A DNA stretch of 64,000 nucleotides, from contig OW818679.1 in assembly GCA_942493145.1 (NCBI GenBank), positions 3,906,001 to 3,970,000 of the forward strand, written 5' to 3'. Each line of letters begins with the position of its first letter. Position 1 is the first letter of the stretch. Positions 25,466 through 34,350 of the stretch are shown one piece after another. The position numbers and the translations under genes were made by a program. The notes under the pieces are model-generated. The model was not told where the DNA came from, searched no databases, and was given only the letters and a program-made list of their open reading frames with translations. This DNA comes from ENR-C20 sp942493145. Its GTDB lineage: Bacteria; Bacillota; Clostridia; Acetivibrionales; DTU013.

Positions 25466-26065
25466 TCAATTGATGGGACCAGTGATTAAATCACTTTGGA
25501 TTCCGATTTCACCAAGCTTTTGTGCTATTGCTCCCCTGTTGAAATTGGAAATGAAGAGTGATTTCATGACCATGTCATACATAGGTACACCAAAGCCTGT
25601 AAAAAATTCCTCCTCCACCATCTTCTCAAAACCTTCGACATATGCCTTGTCTATTACCAGGCATGCTTTTTTCATCTCGGCGTAGGTTTTAAACTTATCC
25701 GAATCCCCACCTGGACCTCCGGGGCCTCCTGGGCCGCCTGGGCCTCCGGGACCTCCGGGACCTCCTGGGCCGCCTGGTCCGCTTGGACTGCCTGGACCAC
25801 CTGGTCCTCCGGGGCCGCCTGGACCACCTGAGCTTACGTATGGAGCTGCAATCTCGGAAAATCTGACACTCTTGATTTCACCCGCAAAGGCCGATATGGA
25901 CATTATCGCCGTATCGACCGTCCTCTGCATTGTTCCATAAATACTGCCAATTGGACCTTTCATATCAGCTTTGAGCTGTTCTTCAGTAAGATTATCAAGC
26001 AAAGCAAAAATTTTCTCATTCTGAATCTTGTTGAATTTGGCCAGGACAAGCATTGCATCTTTCAT
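25466..26065 (-). CDS. DinB-like four-helix protein interrupted by a Gly-Pro-Gly repeat
   Basis: A 199-aa protein. The N-terminal part (1-80; 'FNKIQNEKIFALLDNLTEEQL', 'MQRTVDTAIMSIS') and the C-terminal part (125-199; 'ISNFNRGAIAQKLGEIGI') together read like one DinB/YfiT-type helical bundle. Between them lies a run of about 40 residues of G-G-P triplets with one 'SPSGP' break. The His ligands normally found at the ends of helices 2 and 4 in DinB are replaced (Thr/Asp and Asn-Phe-Asn), so the metal site seems lost. ATG 26065 follows a GGAGGT-type site. Function is unknown. Confidence 0.75.
   Translation of the reverse strand: MKDAMLVLAKFNKIQNEKIFALLDNLTEEQLKADMKGPIGSIYGTMQRTVDTAIMSISAFAGEIKSVRFSEIAAPYVSSGGPGGPGGPGGPGSPSGPGGPGGPGGPGGPGGPGGPGGPGGDSDKFKTYAEMKKACLVIDKAYVEGFEKMVEEEFFTGFGVPMYDMVMKSLFISNFNRGAIAQKLGEIGIQSDLITGPIN
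25706..25833. repeat. 9-bp-period coding repeat (collagen-like G-G-P)
   Basis: A C/G-rich stretch with a 9-bp period encodes about 14 Gly-Gly-Pro triplets on the minus strand. Synonymous positions differ between units (CCT/CCG/CCA, GGG/GGT/GGA), so the amino-acid pattern, not the DNA, is what is preserved. Confidence 0.85.
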
Positions 26066-26227
26066 ATGCTACCTCCGATTTTTGTCTTTTCTGATTTTGC
26101 TGATTGTTACAACAATCTCCAATAAGTATAACACAAAAGACAGTAAAGTTTGATAGCTAATTTTTAATATGTTGACTAACTATATATCAATTAATTATGT
26201 ATTGATTTTTATCAAACATTAACTATA

Positions 26228-27013
26228 TTAACTAATTGCTGCAGCCTTGCTCTCCTCCCACAGCATGTTCATTATCCTGGCCTTTATCTCCAGGAATTCA
26301 GGCGTAACCATGGAATGATGCCCTCGCGTCCCGGCAAGCTCAATAGCAATTTCTTCCCTGATACAACCAGGTCTGCGGGACATGACATATATTTTTGTTC
26401 CAAGCAGTATAGCCTCATCAATATCATGGGTTATAAACAGAACGGTAGTGCGTTCCTTTTCCCATACCTCCCTGAGCATTTCCTGCATCACCACACGGGT
26501 CTGGGCATCCAGCGCACCAAAGGGTTCATCCATCAGGAGCATTTCCGGCTTATTCGCCATTGTCCTTGCGATGGCCACCCTCTGTTTCATACCGCCGGAA
26601 AGGGCTTTCGGCAGGAAACCTTCGAAGCCTTCAAGACCTACAATAGATATGTAATGTCTGATTATTTCTTCACGGTCCCGCGTCGGCAGTTTTTTGATCT
26701 TGAGACCGAACTCGACATTTTGTCTGACCGTAAGCCAGGGGAATAGTGTATAACTCTGGAATACCATGCCCCGATCGGCTCCCGGTCCTTCGATCCGGCG
26801 GTCTCCATCCATCAGCACATCACCGCTGTCCCCTGTTTCGAGTCCTGCTACTATATTCAGCAGAGTAGACTTACCGCATCCACTGGGGCCTACGATCACG
26901 GCAAATTCGTTTTCTTCGATGTTAAGGTTTATATCCTTAAGAGCTACGACCTCCTGGCCACCGTTCCTTGCCTGAAAGATCTTGTTGAGCCCGTTTATGG
27001 CCAATTTTACCAT
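26228..27013 (-). CDS. ABC importer ATPase (SsuB/TauB/NrtD type)
   Basis: A 261-aa ATPase: Walker A 'VGPSGCGKST' (near residue 41), Q-loop 'FQSYTLFPW', signature 'LSGGMKQRVAIAR', Walker B 'LLMDEPFGALD' and H-loop 'FITHDIDEA'. The form 'FQSYTLFPWLTVRQNV' and the 'DEPFGALDAQTR' Walker B are typical of importers for nitrate, taurine, sulfonates or pyrimidines. It starts 3 nt after the permease stop. Last gene of the binding protein-permease-ATPase operon. Confidence 0.93.
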   Translation of the reverse strand: MVKLAINGLNKIFQARNGGQEVVALKDINLNIEENEFAVIVGPSGCGKSTLLNIVAGLETGDSGDVLMDGDRRIEGPGADRGMVFQSYTLFPWLTVRQNVEFGLKIKKLPTRDREEIIRHYISIVGLEGFEGFLPKALSGGMKQRVAIARTMANKPEMLLMDEPFGALDAQTRVVMQEMLREVWEKERTTVLFITHDIDEAILLGTKIYVMSRRPGCIREEIAIELAGTRGHHSMVTPEFLEIKARIMNMLWEESKAAAIS

Positions 27014-27016
27014 ATC

Positions 27017-27814
27017 CTAATCACCCAACCTTTCATACCACGGAACAGTAACCACTGTAATCAGTCTGAACAGCCTGTCAGTCAACAGGCCTACCAAACC
27101 GATAATCAGAAGGCCTGCAAAGATCCTGTCGGTTGCCAGGAATCTCTGGCTTTTGAGCACCATATACCCCAATCCTGCATCAGCCGCAACCATCTCTGCA
27201 ACGACCAGATAAGTCCATGCCCAGCCGATAGTAAGCCTTAGGTTATCCAGCAGAAGCGGGAGAGATGCGGGAAGCAACACCAGGCTGTAACGTTGCCTTC
27301 TGCCGGCTCCCAATGTGGCTGCTGCATTGAGCAGGTTCCTGTCCACAGAAGATACGGAATCCGCAACCATAAGAAGCAATTGAAAGAATGTCCCCAGAAA
27401 TATGATGGCATATTTTTGCCCTTCACCGATACCAAAGTACAAAAGGGTCAGGGGCACAAGAGCGACGACAGGCAGATACCGTACAAATTCTGTCATGGGC
27501 TGCAGAATGGCTTTCATTTTTGGTGATGTTGCGATAATCATACCGAGTGGTATGGCAACAATGGCAGAAAGAAGCCAGCCTATAAGAACCCTGTATGTGC
27601 TTTTCCAGGTATACGAAATCAGGGTGCCTTCCTTTGCCATGTTGAATATGGCTTCGGCGACTTTATGGGGCGGCGGCAGAAATACTGCATCAACCGCACC
27701 AGAATAAGTCAGAGCGCACCATAGGAATATTATCGATGCAAATGAAATTGTAGAGAGCATGGACAGTGAAACGATACTGTTCATGCTCTTTTTCCCTATA
27801 TTGTTGTTCGCCAT
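27017..27814 (-). CDS. ABC importer permease (SsuC/TauC type)
   Basis: A 265-aa inner-membrane permease with six predicted helices. The EAA loop that docks with the ATPase is 'NAATLGAGRRQRYSLVLLP' (near residues 160-180). This family forms homodimeric channels for sulfonates, nitrate or similar small anions. It begins 7 nt after the binding-protein stop and ends 3 nt before the ATPase, so translation of the three is tightly linked. Confidence 0.92.
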   Translation of the reverse strand: MANNNIGKKSMNSIVSLSMLSTISFASIIFLWCALTYSGAVDAVFLPPPHKVAEAIFNMAKEGTLISYTWKSTYRVLIGWLLSAIVAIPLGMIIATSPKMKAILQPMTEFVRYLPVVALVPLTLLYFGIGEGQKYAIIFLGTFFQLLLMVADSVSSVDRNLLNAAATLGAGRRQRYSLVLLPASLPLLLDNLRLTIGWAWTYLVVAEMVAADAGLGYMVLKSQRFLATDRIFAGLLIIGLVGLLTDRLFRLITVVTVPWYERLGD

Positions 27815-27821
27815 ATATTGA

Positions 27822-28862
27822 TTACTGCGCTACATTGAAGAATTTGCCTGAAACAAGCTTTTCAATATCGACATCCTCAGTTATAATTTCCTTTTCACGC
27901 CAGAACCCTACTGCCCTTTCAGATACTTCATATATGTTGTCTGCAGTTGTCTTATCGAAGAAGGCTGCATTCTCCTTGCGTCCCATAAACGAAACTCCTG
28001 ATGCCATATCTGCAATGTCCTGTGTTTCAAGTCCAAGGCCCTTGGCCATTATTGCATTTCCGTCATCGGGATTCGCCAGATAATAGTCGATGGCATCATA
28101 CCATGCCTTAGTCAAGCCTTCAACCGCTTTTGGATTCTTTTCAGCAAAGTCGCTTCGTACTGTCAGGACATCGACGATGGTCCTGGGGAATTCCTTGGAA
28201 TCAACCAGTACATGTCCACCTTCCCTGGTACCTGCTTCAGAAAGATAGGGTTCCCATACGACTGCGGCATCCAGCGATCCGGCAAGGAACGCAGCACCTG
28301 CGGCATCCACACCCATCTCGGATATTTTTATGTCCTTCTCGTCCACTCCGTTCTTCTTCAATATAGTCAGGAAGAAGAAGTAGGATGTCGATGACTTGTC
28401 GAGACCGACAGTTTTGCCCTTGAGGTCGGCAACGGTCTTTATATCGGCTGTGGCAATGACTCCGTCTCCGCCGGAGGATTCATCCATCGCAAGGATGAAG
28501 GTCTCGGGAGTACCCTTTGCGAAATGGATGACTTCGCGGTCAAGTACGTTGCCCAATGCCTGTATGCTATTGGAATATAATGCTGCAGCATACTGCGATT
28601 CATCTTCGATTATGGTCAGAGTCGGCTTGATTCCATACTTCTCAAAGAGTCCTTTTTCCTGGGCTATGTATAAGGGGGCGTATCCTATCCATGTGCAGAA
28701 CGCAATTGTGAACTCAGTGTTTTCAGCCGGTGTGGCAGCCGTCCCGCCAGGTGCAGCAGCCGTCTCGCCCGCAGCTGCTGTTGTATTGGTACTTCCGCAG
28801 CCTGCAAATATTAATGACATACTCATCATAATAACTAATAAAAGTGCTATAGACTTTTTCAT
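27822..28862 (-). CDS. Substrate-binding lipoprotein of an SsuA/NrtA-type ABC importer
   Basis: A 346-aa lipoprotein with signal peptide and lipobox 'FAGC' (Cys22), then a low-complexity Thr/Ala/Pro linker (about 25-50) before the NMT1/SsuA-type solute-binding fold. 'WIGYAPLYIAQEKGLFEKYG' is the classic start of the fold, and 'DLKGKTVGLDKSSTSYFF' and 'VVWEPYLSEA' are ligand-site regions. First gene of the operon. Substrate could be an aliphatic sulfonate, taurine, nitrate or a pyrimidine; no sulfonatase is nearby to decide. Confidence 0.9.
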   Translation of the reverse strand: MKKSIALLLVIMMSMSLIFAGCGSTNTTAAAGETAAAPGGTAATPAENTEFTIAFCTWIGYAPLYIAQEKGLFEKYGIKPTLTIIEDESQYAAALYSNSIQALGNVLDREVIHFAKGTPETFILAMDESSGGDGVIATADIKTVADLKGKTVGLDKSSTSYFFFLTILKKNGVDEKDIKISEMGVDAAGAAFLAGSLDAAVVWEPYLSEAGTREGGHVLVDSKEFPRTIVDVLTVRSDFAEKNPKAVEGLTKAWYDAIDYYLANPDDGNAIMAKGLGLETQDIADMASGVSFMGRKENAAFFDKTTADNIYEVSERAVGFWREKEIITEDVDIEKLVSGKFFNVAQ

Positions 28863-28950
28863 TTTGACCCTCCAAAAAATAATAAATGCTGTATGACTTT
28901 AGCTTGATAAAGCAATCACGCGTTGTCATTATACAACATCTTCGGTTTTG

Positions 28951-29019
28951 TGTCTATGGAATATGACTATTCTATGTCTATGGAATATGACTTTCTATGA
29001 CTATGCAATATGACTATTT
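28951..29019. repeat. Triple 22-24-bp tandem repeat
   Basis: Three units of TGTCTATGGAATATGACT plus 4-6 bases (28951-28974, 28975-28997, 28998-29019). The first two are identical over 18 bp and the third has a few changes. The third unit includes the stop codon of the sugar kinase gene on the minus strand. Confidence 0.85.
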
Positions 29020-29895
29020 GATCTTCGTATATCTTTCTGCCGGAACAGCTCCCCTCCTGGATGCAACATATGCCCCGAGTTCATTACCCGCTTTTGCAGC
29101 AAGATACATATCCCCCGTACCAGCATAAACATGAAGGAATGCTGCTGAAAAAGCATCGCCCGCTCCGACCGTATCTACAACACTCACGCTGACCCCTTCG
29201 ATATGTTGCCCACCCTGTTGCCCACCTTCCCGTGTATACACCTTTACTCCTTTTGCTCCAAGGGTTTCAAGGATTATATTGAGCTCCGGGAAATTGCGGA
29301 AAAGTTCATTGACAGCATCTTTTAATTTATAGTGAAACATGCACGCCAGCATGTCCAGTTCGTCGTCGTTCACCTTCAATATATTGCAGTTACTGATGGA
29401 ATTCCCTACGATTTTCTCAGAATAATTACCTTCCCGGAGGTTTACATCATAAAACCTGATGGAGAATGACGTGTTTTTTAAAACCATATCCAGAGACAAT
29501 CTGCTGACCTCGCCCCGTTGGTCCAGCGAGCCGAAATAAATGGCGTCAAAATTCATTTCTTTAAGACGTCCGGTGTCCTCTTCAGAAAGCTTGATGAAGT
29601 CATAAGCAACATTCCTCTCAATCTCATAATCAGGCATTCCGTTGCTGTCGACTATGACCCTTACCGTACCTGTAGGGTGATGGGCATCCCTTGCTACGAA
29701 ATCGGTATTGACGCCATTACTCCCCAAAATCTCCAAAGCCCTGTCCCCCAGACTATCGGTCCCGACCTGCGACACCAGGACCGCCTCCGAACCAAGCAGA
29801 GCCAGATGCGAGCCTACATTTGTCGGACAGCCTCCGATAAAAGCGCCGTTATCAAATATATCAAACAGTATCGTTCCAAACAGTAGTGTTTTCAT
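29014..29895 (-). CDS. PfkB-family carbohydrate kinase (fructokinase-like)
   Basis: A 293-aa sugar kinase of the ribokinase/PfkB family. The N-terminal 'GGCPTNVGSHLALLG' is the first PfkB signature, and 'DTVGAGDAFSAAF' near residue 245 is the second, with catalytic Asp in GAGD. A fructose or related sugar is likely, as judged from the short 'LFDIFDNG' start typical of fructokinases. ATG 29895 follows AAAGGT; the frame opens 21 nt earlier without a ribosome site. It is followed by a 22-24-bp triple repeat. Confidence 0.85.
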   Translation of the reverse strand: MKTLLFGTILFDIFDNGAFIGGCPTNVGSHLALLGSEAVLVSQVGTDSLGDRALEILGSNGVNTDFVARDAHHPTGTVRVIVDSNGMPDYEIERNVAYDFIKLSEEDTGRLKEMNFDAIYFGSLDQRGEVSRLSLDMVLKNTSFSIRFYDVNLREGNYSEKIVGNSISNCNILKVNDDELDMLACMFHYKLKDAVNELFRNFPELNIILETLGAKGVKVYTREGGQQGGQHIEGVSVSVVDTVGAGDAFSAAFLHVYAGTGDMYLAAKAGNELGAYVASRRGAVPAERYTKIK

Positions 29896-29927
29896 TATTG
29901 CTTTTACCTTTAACATATTTTGATTTC

Positions 29928-30350
29928 TTAATCTTTTGCCGTACTTTTTCCGATAGGTTTTTCCGTGTCGTAATATGTAAACTCCGCCTTTGCGACAAGC
30001 TCTCCCTGATCATCGTAGAGATTCACCTCATACAGGCCTGTTTTTCTGGAACGGTTTGTCTCTACAGCAACAGCCCTTACCATGCCTGAATTTACCTGTT
30101 TGAAATAATGGATGCTTGCGCCCAAAGTAACACACGCGGTTTTCCTCGAAACAGCAGCAACACCTGCCACATTATCCGCCAATGAAAACAACGCCCCACC
30201 ATGGACACCGCCATAGTGGTTCAACGCTTCCTCCGAAACCGGCATTTCACCTTCTGCAGACCCCATCCCAATTTTTGTGATGACCATATTATTGTATTTA
30301 GTATATTTTGCCGTTTCATTGACCATTTTTATAACTTCATTGTTGTCCAT
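29928..30350 (-). CDS. PaaI-type hotdog thioesterase
   Basis: A 140-aa hotdog-fold protein. 'HYGGVHGGALFSLAD' carries the HGG and Asp characteristic of PaaI/YbgC-related acyl-CoA thioesterases, and the 'VTLGASIHYFKQV' and 'YEVNLYDDQGELVAKAEFTYYD' strands complete the fold. It probably hydrolyses an aromatic or short acyl-CoA. It ends 32 bp before the kinase start on the same strand; a shared transcript is possible. Confidence 0.88.
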   Translation of the reverse strand: MDNNEVIKMVNETAKYTKYNNMVITKIGMGSAEGEMPVSEEALNHYGGVHGGALFSLADNVAGVAAVSRKTACVTLGASIHYFKQVNSGMVRAVAVETNRSRKTGLYEVNLYDDQGELVAKAEFTYYDTEKPIGKSTAKD

Positions 30351-30416
30351 TTAGATTTCATCAATCCTCTTCCTGTATTTTCCTTCTGATTTAATAATGG
30401 CTTTTTTATGCCGTGT

Positions 30417-30698
30417 TCACAAATTTTCCCGCTGGATATCCACAATTTCAGCTTCCGAATTATTCTCAATAAACTTCAGTACATTATCAACGATGCTGTC
30501 TGCAAGGGCGGTGTTAGCCGCAACGCAGGCAATGCCAAGGACTATCGTCTTATGCGTATCCTGCTCATCGACTTCACCAATAGACACGTTGAACTTGTTT
30601 TGCACCTTCGCGATAATACTTTTAACTATCATGCGCTTTTCCTTGAGAGAATGCACCCATGGTGCCCGCAGCATGATGGTTGCGGTTCCGATAATCAT
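30417..30698 (-). CDS. DUF503 family protein
   Basis: A 93-aa ferredoxin-like-fold protein with the DUF503 pattern 'HSLKEKRMIVKSIIAKVQNKFNVSIGEVDEQD'. Members (YlxP-like) are conserved in Firmicutes and have been linked by context to ribosome maturation with rbfA, but here the gene is alone. ATG 30698 is chosen because GGAGG lies 5 nt before it; the frame runs 60 nt further upstream through an inverted repeat. The length matches the family's usual 90-95 aa. Confidence 0.88.
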   Translation of the reverse strand: MIIGTATIMLRAPWVHSLKEKRMIVKSIIAKVQNKFNVSIGEVDEQDTHKTIVLGIACVAANTALADSIVDNVLKFIENNSEAEIVDIQRENL

Positions 30699-30709
30699 TC
30701 TAACCTCCA

Positions 30710-30748
30710 TGTGCCCAATGTGCCAAATGAATTGTCCCATTGGGCACA
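30710..30748 (-). promoter_or_regulatory. 11-bp inverted repeat just before the DUF503 ribosome site
   Basis: TGTGCCCAATG and its exact complement (30710-30720, 30738-30748) are separated by 17 bp. The 3' arm on the minus strand abuts the GGAGG of the DUF503 gene. It could be an operator or a 5'-UTR hairpin that affects translation. Confidence 0.6.
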
Positions 30749-30950
30749 CAAAAAGCATTGAAATCCTAAATTTGCTTTTTTATGGGGTTAATCTCAATTA
30801 GCCGCACCTGCCAGAAGTTTTCCTTTTGGTAAAACAGGCAGATGTGCATAGCTTTCAAGAACAAGTCTTTCAAGCTATCACTCCCGGTAAAATTATATTC
30901 CCCTTTGCTGCTGCCCGTCAATGTACAACAGCACTATAGCTTCCTTAATT

Positions 30951-31514
30951 TCAGGATGGATTCAGCAATTCGAGGTACGATTTGGTTGTCAGTCCGGATT
31001 TGTCGATGCCAAGGGCTTCAAGCTCTGCTACCAGCTCTTCAACGACTTCGGCTCGCTCATCCACAATATCAACCATTCTTTCAAGCTCAATATAGGAACC
31101 CAGGCCTTCTACTTCGTCAAGACAGACGGTGGTATCACCTTTTTTGTAATACCACCGTTTCTTCTTTACGATATGTGCTGCCCGGTATCCCAGTGCTTCC
31201 ATCAGTTTGCCCATGGTGTCCGGATCAGCTATGGCTGTCTCATATTCCTTTCGGGTCTTTGAGATTCCATCAAGCTTTTTCCCTTTATATGTGATAAAGG
31301 TCTCCACTTCATCGTTGGAAAAATTTTGCGCACTGCGAAGTCTTAGAGCTTCATCGGTCTTCCTGAAGTCCCGGTCGGGTGCGTTGAAGTATATATCGGT
31401 TTCAATAAGGCAGCCGTCTGCATGAAAGCCAATTTCTACAAGCCTTGCTTTAATTCCAGGGATTGCTGGGGAATCAGGCCCTTCCAGCGCCGCCTTAATC
31501 TCTATTTCAATCAT
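30951..31514 (-). CDS. CYTH-domain protein (class IV adenylate cyclase/ThTPase-like)
   Basis: A 187-aa triphosphate-tunnel-type enzyme. The signature E-x-E-x-K is at the N-terminus ('MIEIEIKAAL'), with later Arg/Lys and Glu pairs ('ALRLRS', 'FITYKGKK', 'TRKEYE', 'VCLDEVEGLGSYIELE') of the CYTH fold. It belongs to the CyaB-like branch; members hydrolyse or cyclise triphosphates, and cyclase activity cannot be assumed. ATG 31514 follows GGAG at a 6-nt spacing; the frame opens 15 nt earlier. No partner gene is adjacent. Confidence 0.88.
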   Translation of the reverse strand: MIEIEIKAALEGPDSPAIPGIKARLVEIGFHADGCLIETDIYFNAPDRDFRKTDEALRLRSAQNFSNDEVETFITYKGKKLDGISKTRKEYETAIADPDTMGKLMEALGYRAAHIVKKKRWYYKKGDTTVCLDEVEGLGSYIELERMVDIVDERAEVVEELVAELEALGIDKSGLTTKSYLELLNPS

Positions 31515-31574
31515 TTTAAGCTCCAACATTTTTTCCTTTTCAGTCTATACCCTCAATGATTGCCCGTCAACCAG

Positions 31575-33554
31575 TTACAGTATGTTCATCGCCACTGCAA
31601 AGCCTTCTTTGACAGCTTCAAGTACCTTTGCCGGCCTCACACAGTCTCCGATCTCATATACAGGTATCGTACCGGCAGCTTCCTTCAGGGCAGCGGCGCT
31701 GTTAACCTTCATTCCCAGGGCATATACAACTGTATCTGCTTCTATGAATTCCTGGGTTCCGTCCTCATTTTCCACCTTGACTCCGGAAGGGGTTATTTCA
31801 AGGCAACGGGTCTTTACTCTGCCTGACACCTTGTACTTATCCATTTCCAGCATCAGCGCCTCGCGGTACATACCGAAGGAATCGTTGGCAATGCGTTTCA
31901 GCATTTCTATCACGGTTACGTCATGTCCAGTCTTTGCAAGATGCAAGCCTGTTTCACTTCCAACAAGTCCGCCACCTACCATGACGACGCGCTTGCCGAC
32001 CTTTACGCTTTCGTTGTAAACATCCAGTGCACAGACTGCATTTTCAATTCCCGGTATGGGTGGTTTCACAGGTGAAGAGCCAAGTGCAAGGATCACAGCA
32101 TCTGGTTTCTCGTTCTTTATGAAATCCGGGGTTACTTCGGTGTTGAGCCTTATGTCGATGCCCCTCATTCCAACCTCGTGAACGAGTACTTTTTTGAAGT
32201 CTCTCAGGTCACCCTTGTCCACATCAATATCAGTAAAATTCAGAATGCCTCCAAGCTTGCCGCTTTTTTCGGCAAGGATCACCTTGTGTCCCCTGTCGGC
32301 AGCAGTTATAGCCGCCTGCATCCCGGCCGCGCCCCCGCCTGTGACAAGCACTATTCTGGAGCCTTCGGGTTTTGGGAGCTCATCGATTGCAACAGGGAAA
32401 TTGGCCTTAGGGTTTATACTGCAGATACCCACCTTAAACATGAAGGGGGTCCCATCATCCGGCTGTGTATCGTAACCGGCCTCCGGAGAACCCGGGAAAC
32501 AGCTGTAACAGCGAACGCACTTCCTTATTTCAGCCTCGCGTCCATTCATAGCTTTGTTTGGAAGCTCCGGGTCTGCGATCATCTGCCGTGCAAGCACCAC
32601 AAAGTCTGCCTTGCCCTCGCTGATTATCTTTTCGGCCAATTCCGGAGAGTTTATTCCTCCTACGACGCCTATCGGAAGAGATGTGTATTTCTTAATAACG
32701 GCCGCCATGTCAGCGTTACAGCCGTGTTCAGCAAACATGGATGAGAACTGATTAGTAGCAACAGGGTTATTATAGAGTCCCGAAGAGATATGTACCGAAT
32801 CGATAATCCCCTCCAGCATTCCGCAAAAACGTCCTGTCTCTTCAGGCTCAATTCCTCCCGGAACACCGTCCCTGCCGCTGATTCTCATTTCAATATTGAA
32901 GTCCGCCCCTACCCTTTCCCTTATCCTCCTGAATATTTCAATGGGGAACCGCGCCCTGTTTTCAAGGCTTCCGCCGTATTGGTCGGTACGTTTGTTGTAT
33001 AACGGGGACAGGAACTGCGAAAAAAGCCAGCCATGGCCTGAATGGGTAAGGATGCCATTAAATCCTGCAGCCTTCATGAAAGCAGCAGCCGTGGCAAAAT
33101 CATTACAGACCTTGTCCATCATAGCTTCATCCATTCCATCCACATGCTTGCCATCCGCCCTGACATAGCTGACCGGACCCCAGGGATTGGGCTGTCCCGG
33201 CAGGGAATCCTTTTCACCGCCGGCGTGGAAAAGCTCTATCAATGCCACTGCACCATGCTTCTTTATAATATCCGCATATTTCTTTATGCCCTCAAAATCG
33301 GGGCCGGAGTATTTCGTGTAGTCAACAGGTTTGAAGGGTATGCGCTCGGCATCTACGGAGTTGATGCTGGTCTCACCCACTATTACCGCAGCTGCCCCGC
33401 CCTTTGCCGCAGCTTCCACCTTCCTGTAGGCCCTGGGGGCTACTTCTGCATGCTGTATTACGTTGCCGAAGACCATGGGGGATGACACTATCCTGTTTTT
33501 GTATGTATACCTGTTGATTTTCAAGGGTGTGAAAAGGTTTTGATAATTTGACAT
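31575..33554 (-). CDS. OYE-like FMN/FAD/Fe-S oxidoreductase (2,4-dienoyl-CoA reductase family)
   Basis: A 659-aa enzyme of the FadH/BaiCD/trimethylamine-dehydrogenase family. The N-terminal TIM barrel (about 1-370) carries 'HSGHGWLFSQFLSPLYNKR' and 'GGSLENRARF', and the NAD(P)/FAD domain has 'VTGGGAAGMQAA' and 'VMVGGGLVGSETG'. The Fe-S cluster cysteines are 'CVRCYSC' then Cys 26 residues later ('CSINP'); FadH has a spacing of about 11-12. Start ATG 33554 follows AGGAGG. Alkene or enoate reduction is likely, substrate unknown. A homologue with a collagen-like insert lies at 36934-39036. Confidence 0.9.
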   Translation of the reverse strand: MSNYQNLFTPLKINRYTYKNRIVSSPMVFGNVIQHAEVAPRAYRKVEAAAKGGAAAVIVGETSINSVDAERIPFKPVDYTKYSGPDFEGIKKYADIIKKHGAVALIELFHAGGEKDSLPGQPNPWGPVSYVRADGKHVDGMDEAMMDKVCNDFATAAAFMKAAGFNGILTHSGHGWLFSQFLSPLYNKRTDQYGGSLENRARFPIEIFRRIRERVGADFNIEMRISGRDGVPGGIEPEETGRFCGMLEGIIDSVHISSGLYNNPVATNQFSSMFAEHGCNADMAAVIKKYTSLPIGVVGGINSPELAEKIISEGKADFVVLARQMIADPELPNKAMNGREAEIRKCVRCYSCFPGSPEAGYDTQPDDGTPFMFKVGICSINPKANFPVAIDELPKPEGSRIVLVTGGGAAGMQAAITAADRGHKVILAEKSGKLGGILNFTDIDVDKGDLRDFKKVLVHEVGMRGIDIRLNTEVTPDFIKNEKPDAVILALGSSPVKPPIPGIENAVCALDVYNESVKVGKRVVMVGGGLVGSETGLHLAKTGHDVTVIEMLKRIANDSFGMYREALMLEMDKYKVSGRVKTRCLEITPSGVKVENEDGTQEFIEADTVVYALGMKVNSAAALKEAAGTIPVYEIGDCVRPAKVLEAVKEGFAVAMNIL

Positions 33555-33685
33555 GTAAATTACCTCCTGATTGTTTTTCAAAATTTTCAATTGAATAAAA
33601 TTTATTAATCAATTTCCCTGGTTTATAAATATTATAAACTTACCAATCGCAGTAAACTAATAGCTATTTCGCATTTCTTTAATTC

Positions 33686-34084
33686 TTAATTGGAATATAA
33701 GGCCCGCTCATTTTCCAGTCTTTCAGCTATTTCGACATCCGCCGGGCAAAATGTATAGTTTTTAAGTTCTTGTGGCGATACCCAGCATATGGCGTTGTGG
33801 GCATTCATCCTAAGCTCTCCTCCGGTGATATTCGCGTAGTAAAATGTAAAGGCTATTTCCCGTTCAGGATATTTCCAGGTCTTTTCTGCAAAAACACCTT
33901 TAACATAGATATCAAGCCCTAATTCCTCCCTGCATTCACGAATCAGGCTATGTTCCGGTGTCTCACCTTTTTCTACCTTGCCGCCCGGGAACTCCCATAA
34001 CCAGGCACAGCTGCCGCCTTCGGCCCGCTGACATATGAGTATCTTTCCGTTTCTTCTTATAATTGCAGCTGTAACATGCGTCAT
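33686..34084 (-). CDS. Nudix hydrolase (MutT-like, 8-oxo-dGTP type)
   Basis: A 132-aa hydrolase of nucleoside diphosphates linked to another moiety. The Nudix box is 'GGKVEKGETPEHSLIRECREELGL' in pieces: G-x5-E at 'GKVEKGE' and R-E-x2-E-E-x-G at 'RECREELG'. Length and the N-terminal 'VTAAIIRRNGKILICQRAEGG' match MutT-type clean-up enzymes that remove 8-oxo-dGTP. It is a single gene between divergent neighbours. Confidence 0.9.
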   Translation of the reverse strand: MTHVTAAIIRRNGKILICQRAEGGSCAWLWEFPGGKVEKGETPEHSLIRECREELGLDIYVKGVFAEKTWKYPEREIAFTFYYANITGGELRMNAHNAICWVSPQELKNYTFCPADVEIAERLENERALYSN

Positions 34085-34350
34085 ATCATTCCTCCAGCAT
34101 TTCCAGATCCTCGTATTATTGCTTTTAGTCCCATTTTTTTGATTGTCATATACGATATCTTCAATTATAGTATAATTATAGCAACACCACTACAACTTTG
34201 AATCTATACAGCTGTCATATTTCCACCATTTATGGTAAAATCGAAAGGTATCCTAACAGACAGAAGATGGCATCAGCGGGCGTACCAGACTATCTCAACT
34301 CAAGTTGATGCAATAACCATTATTATTTTAACTCTCAGGAGGGATTATTC

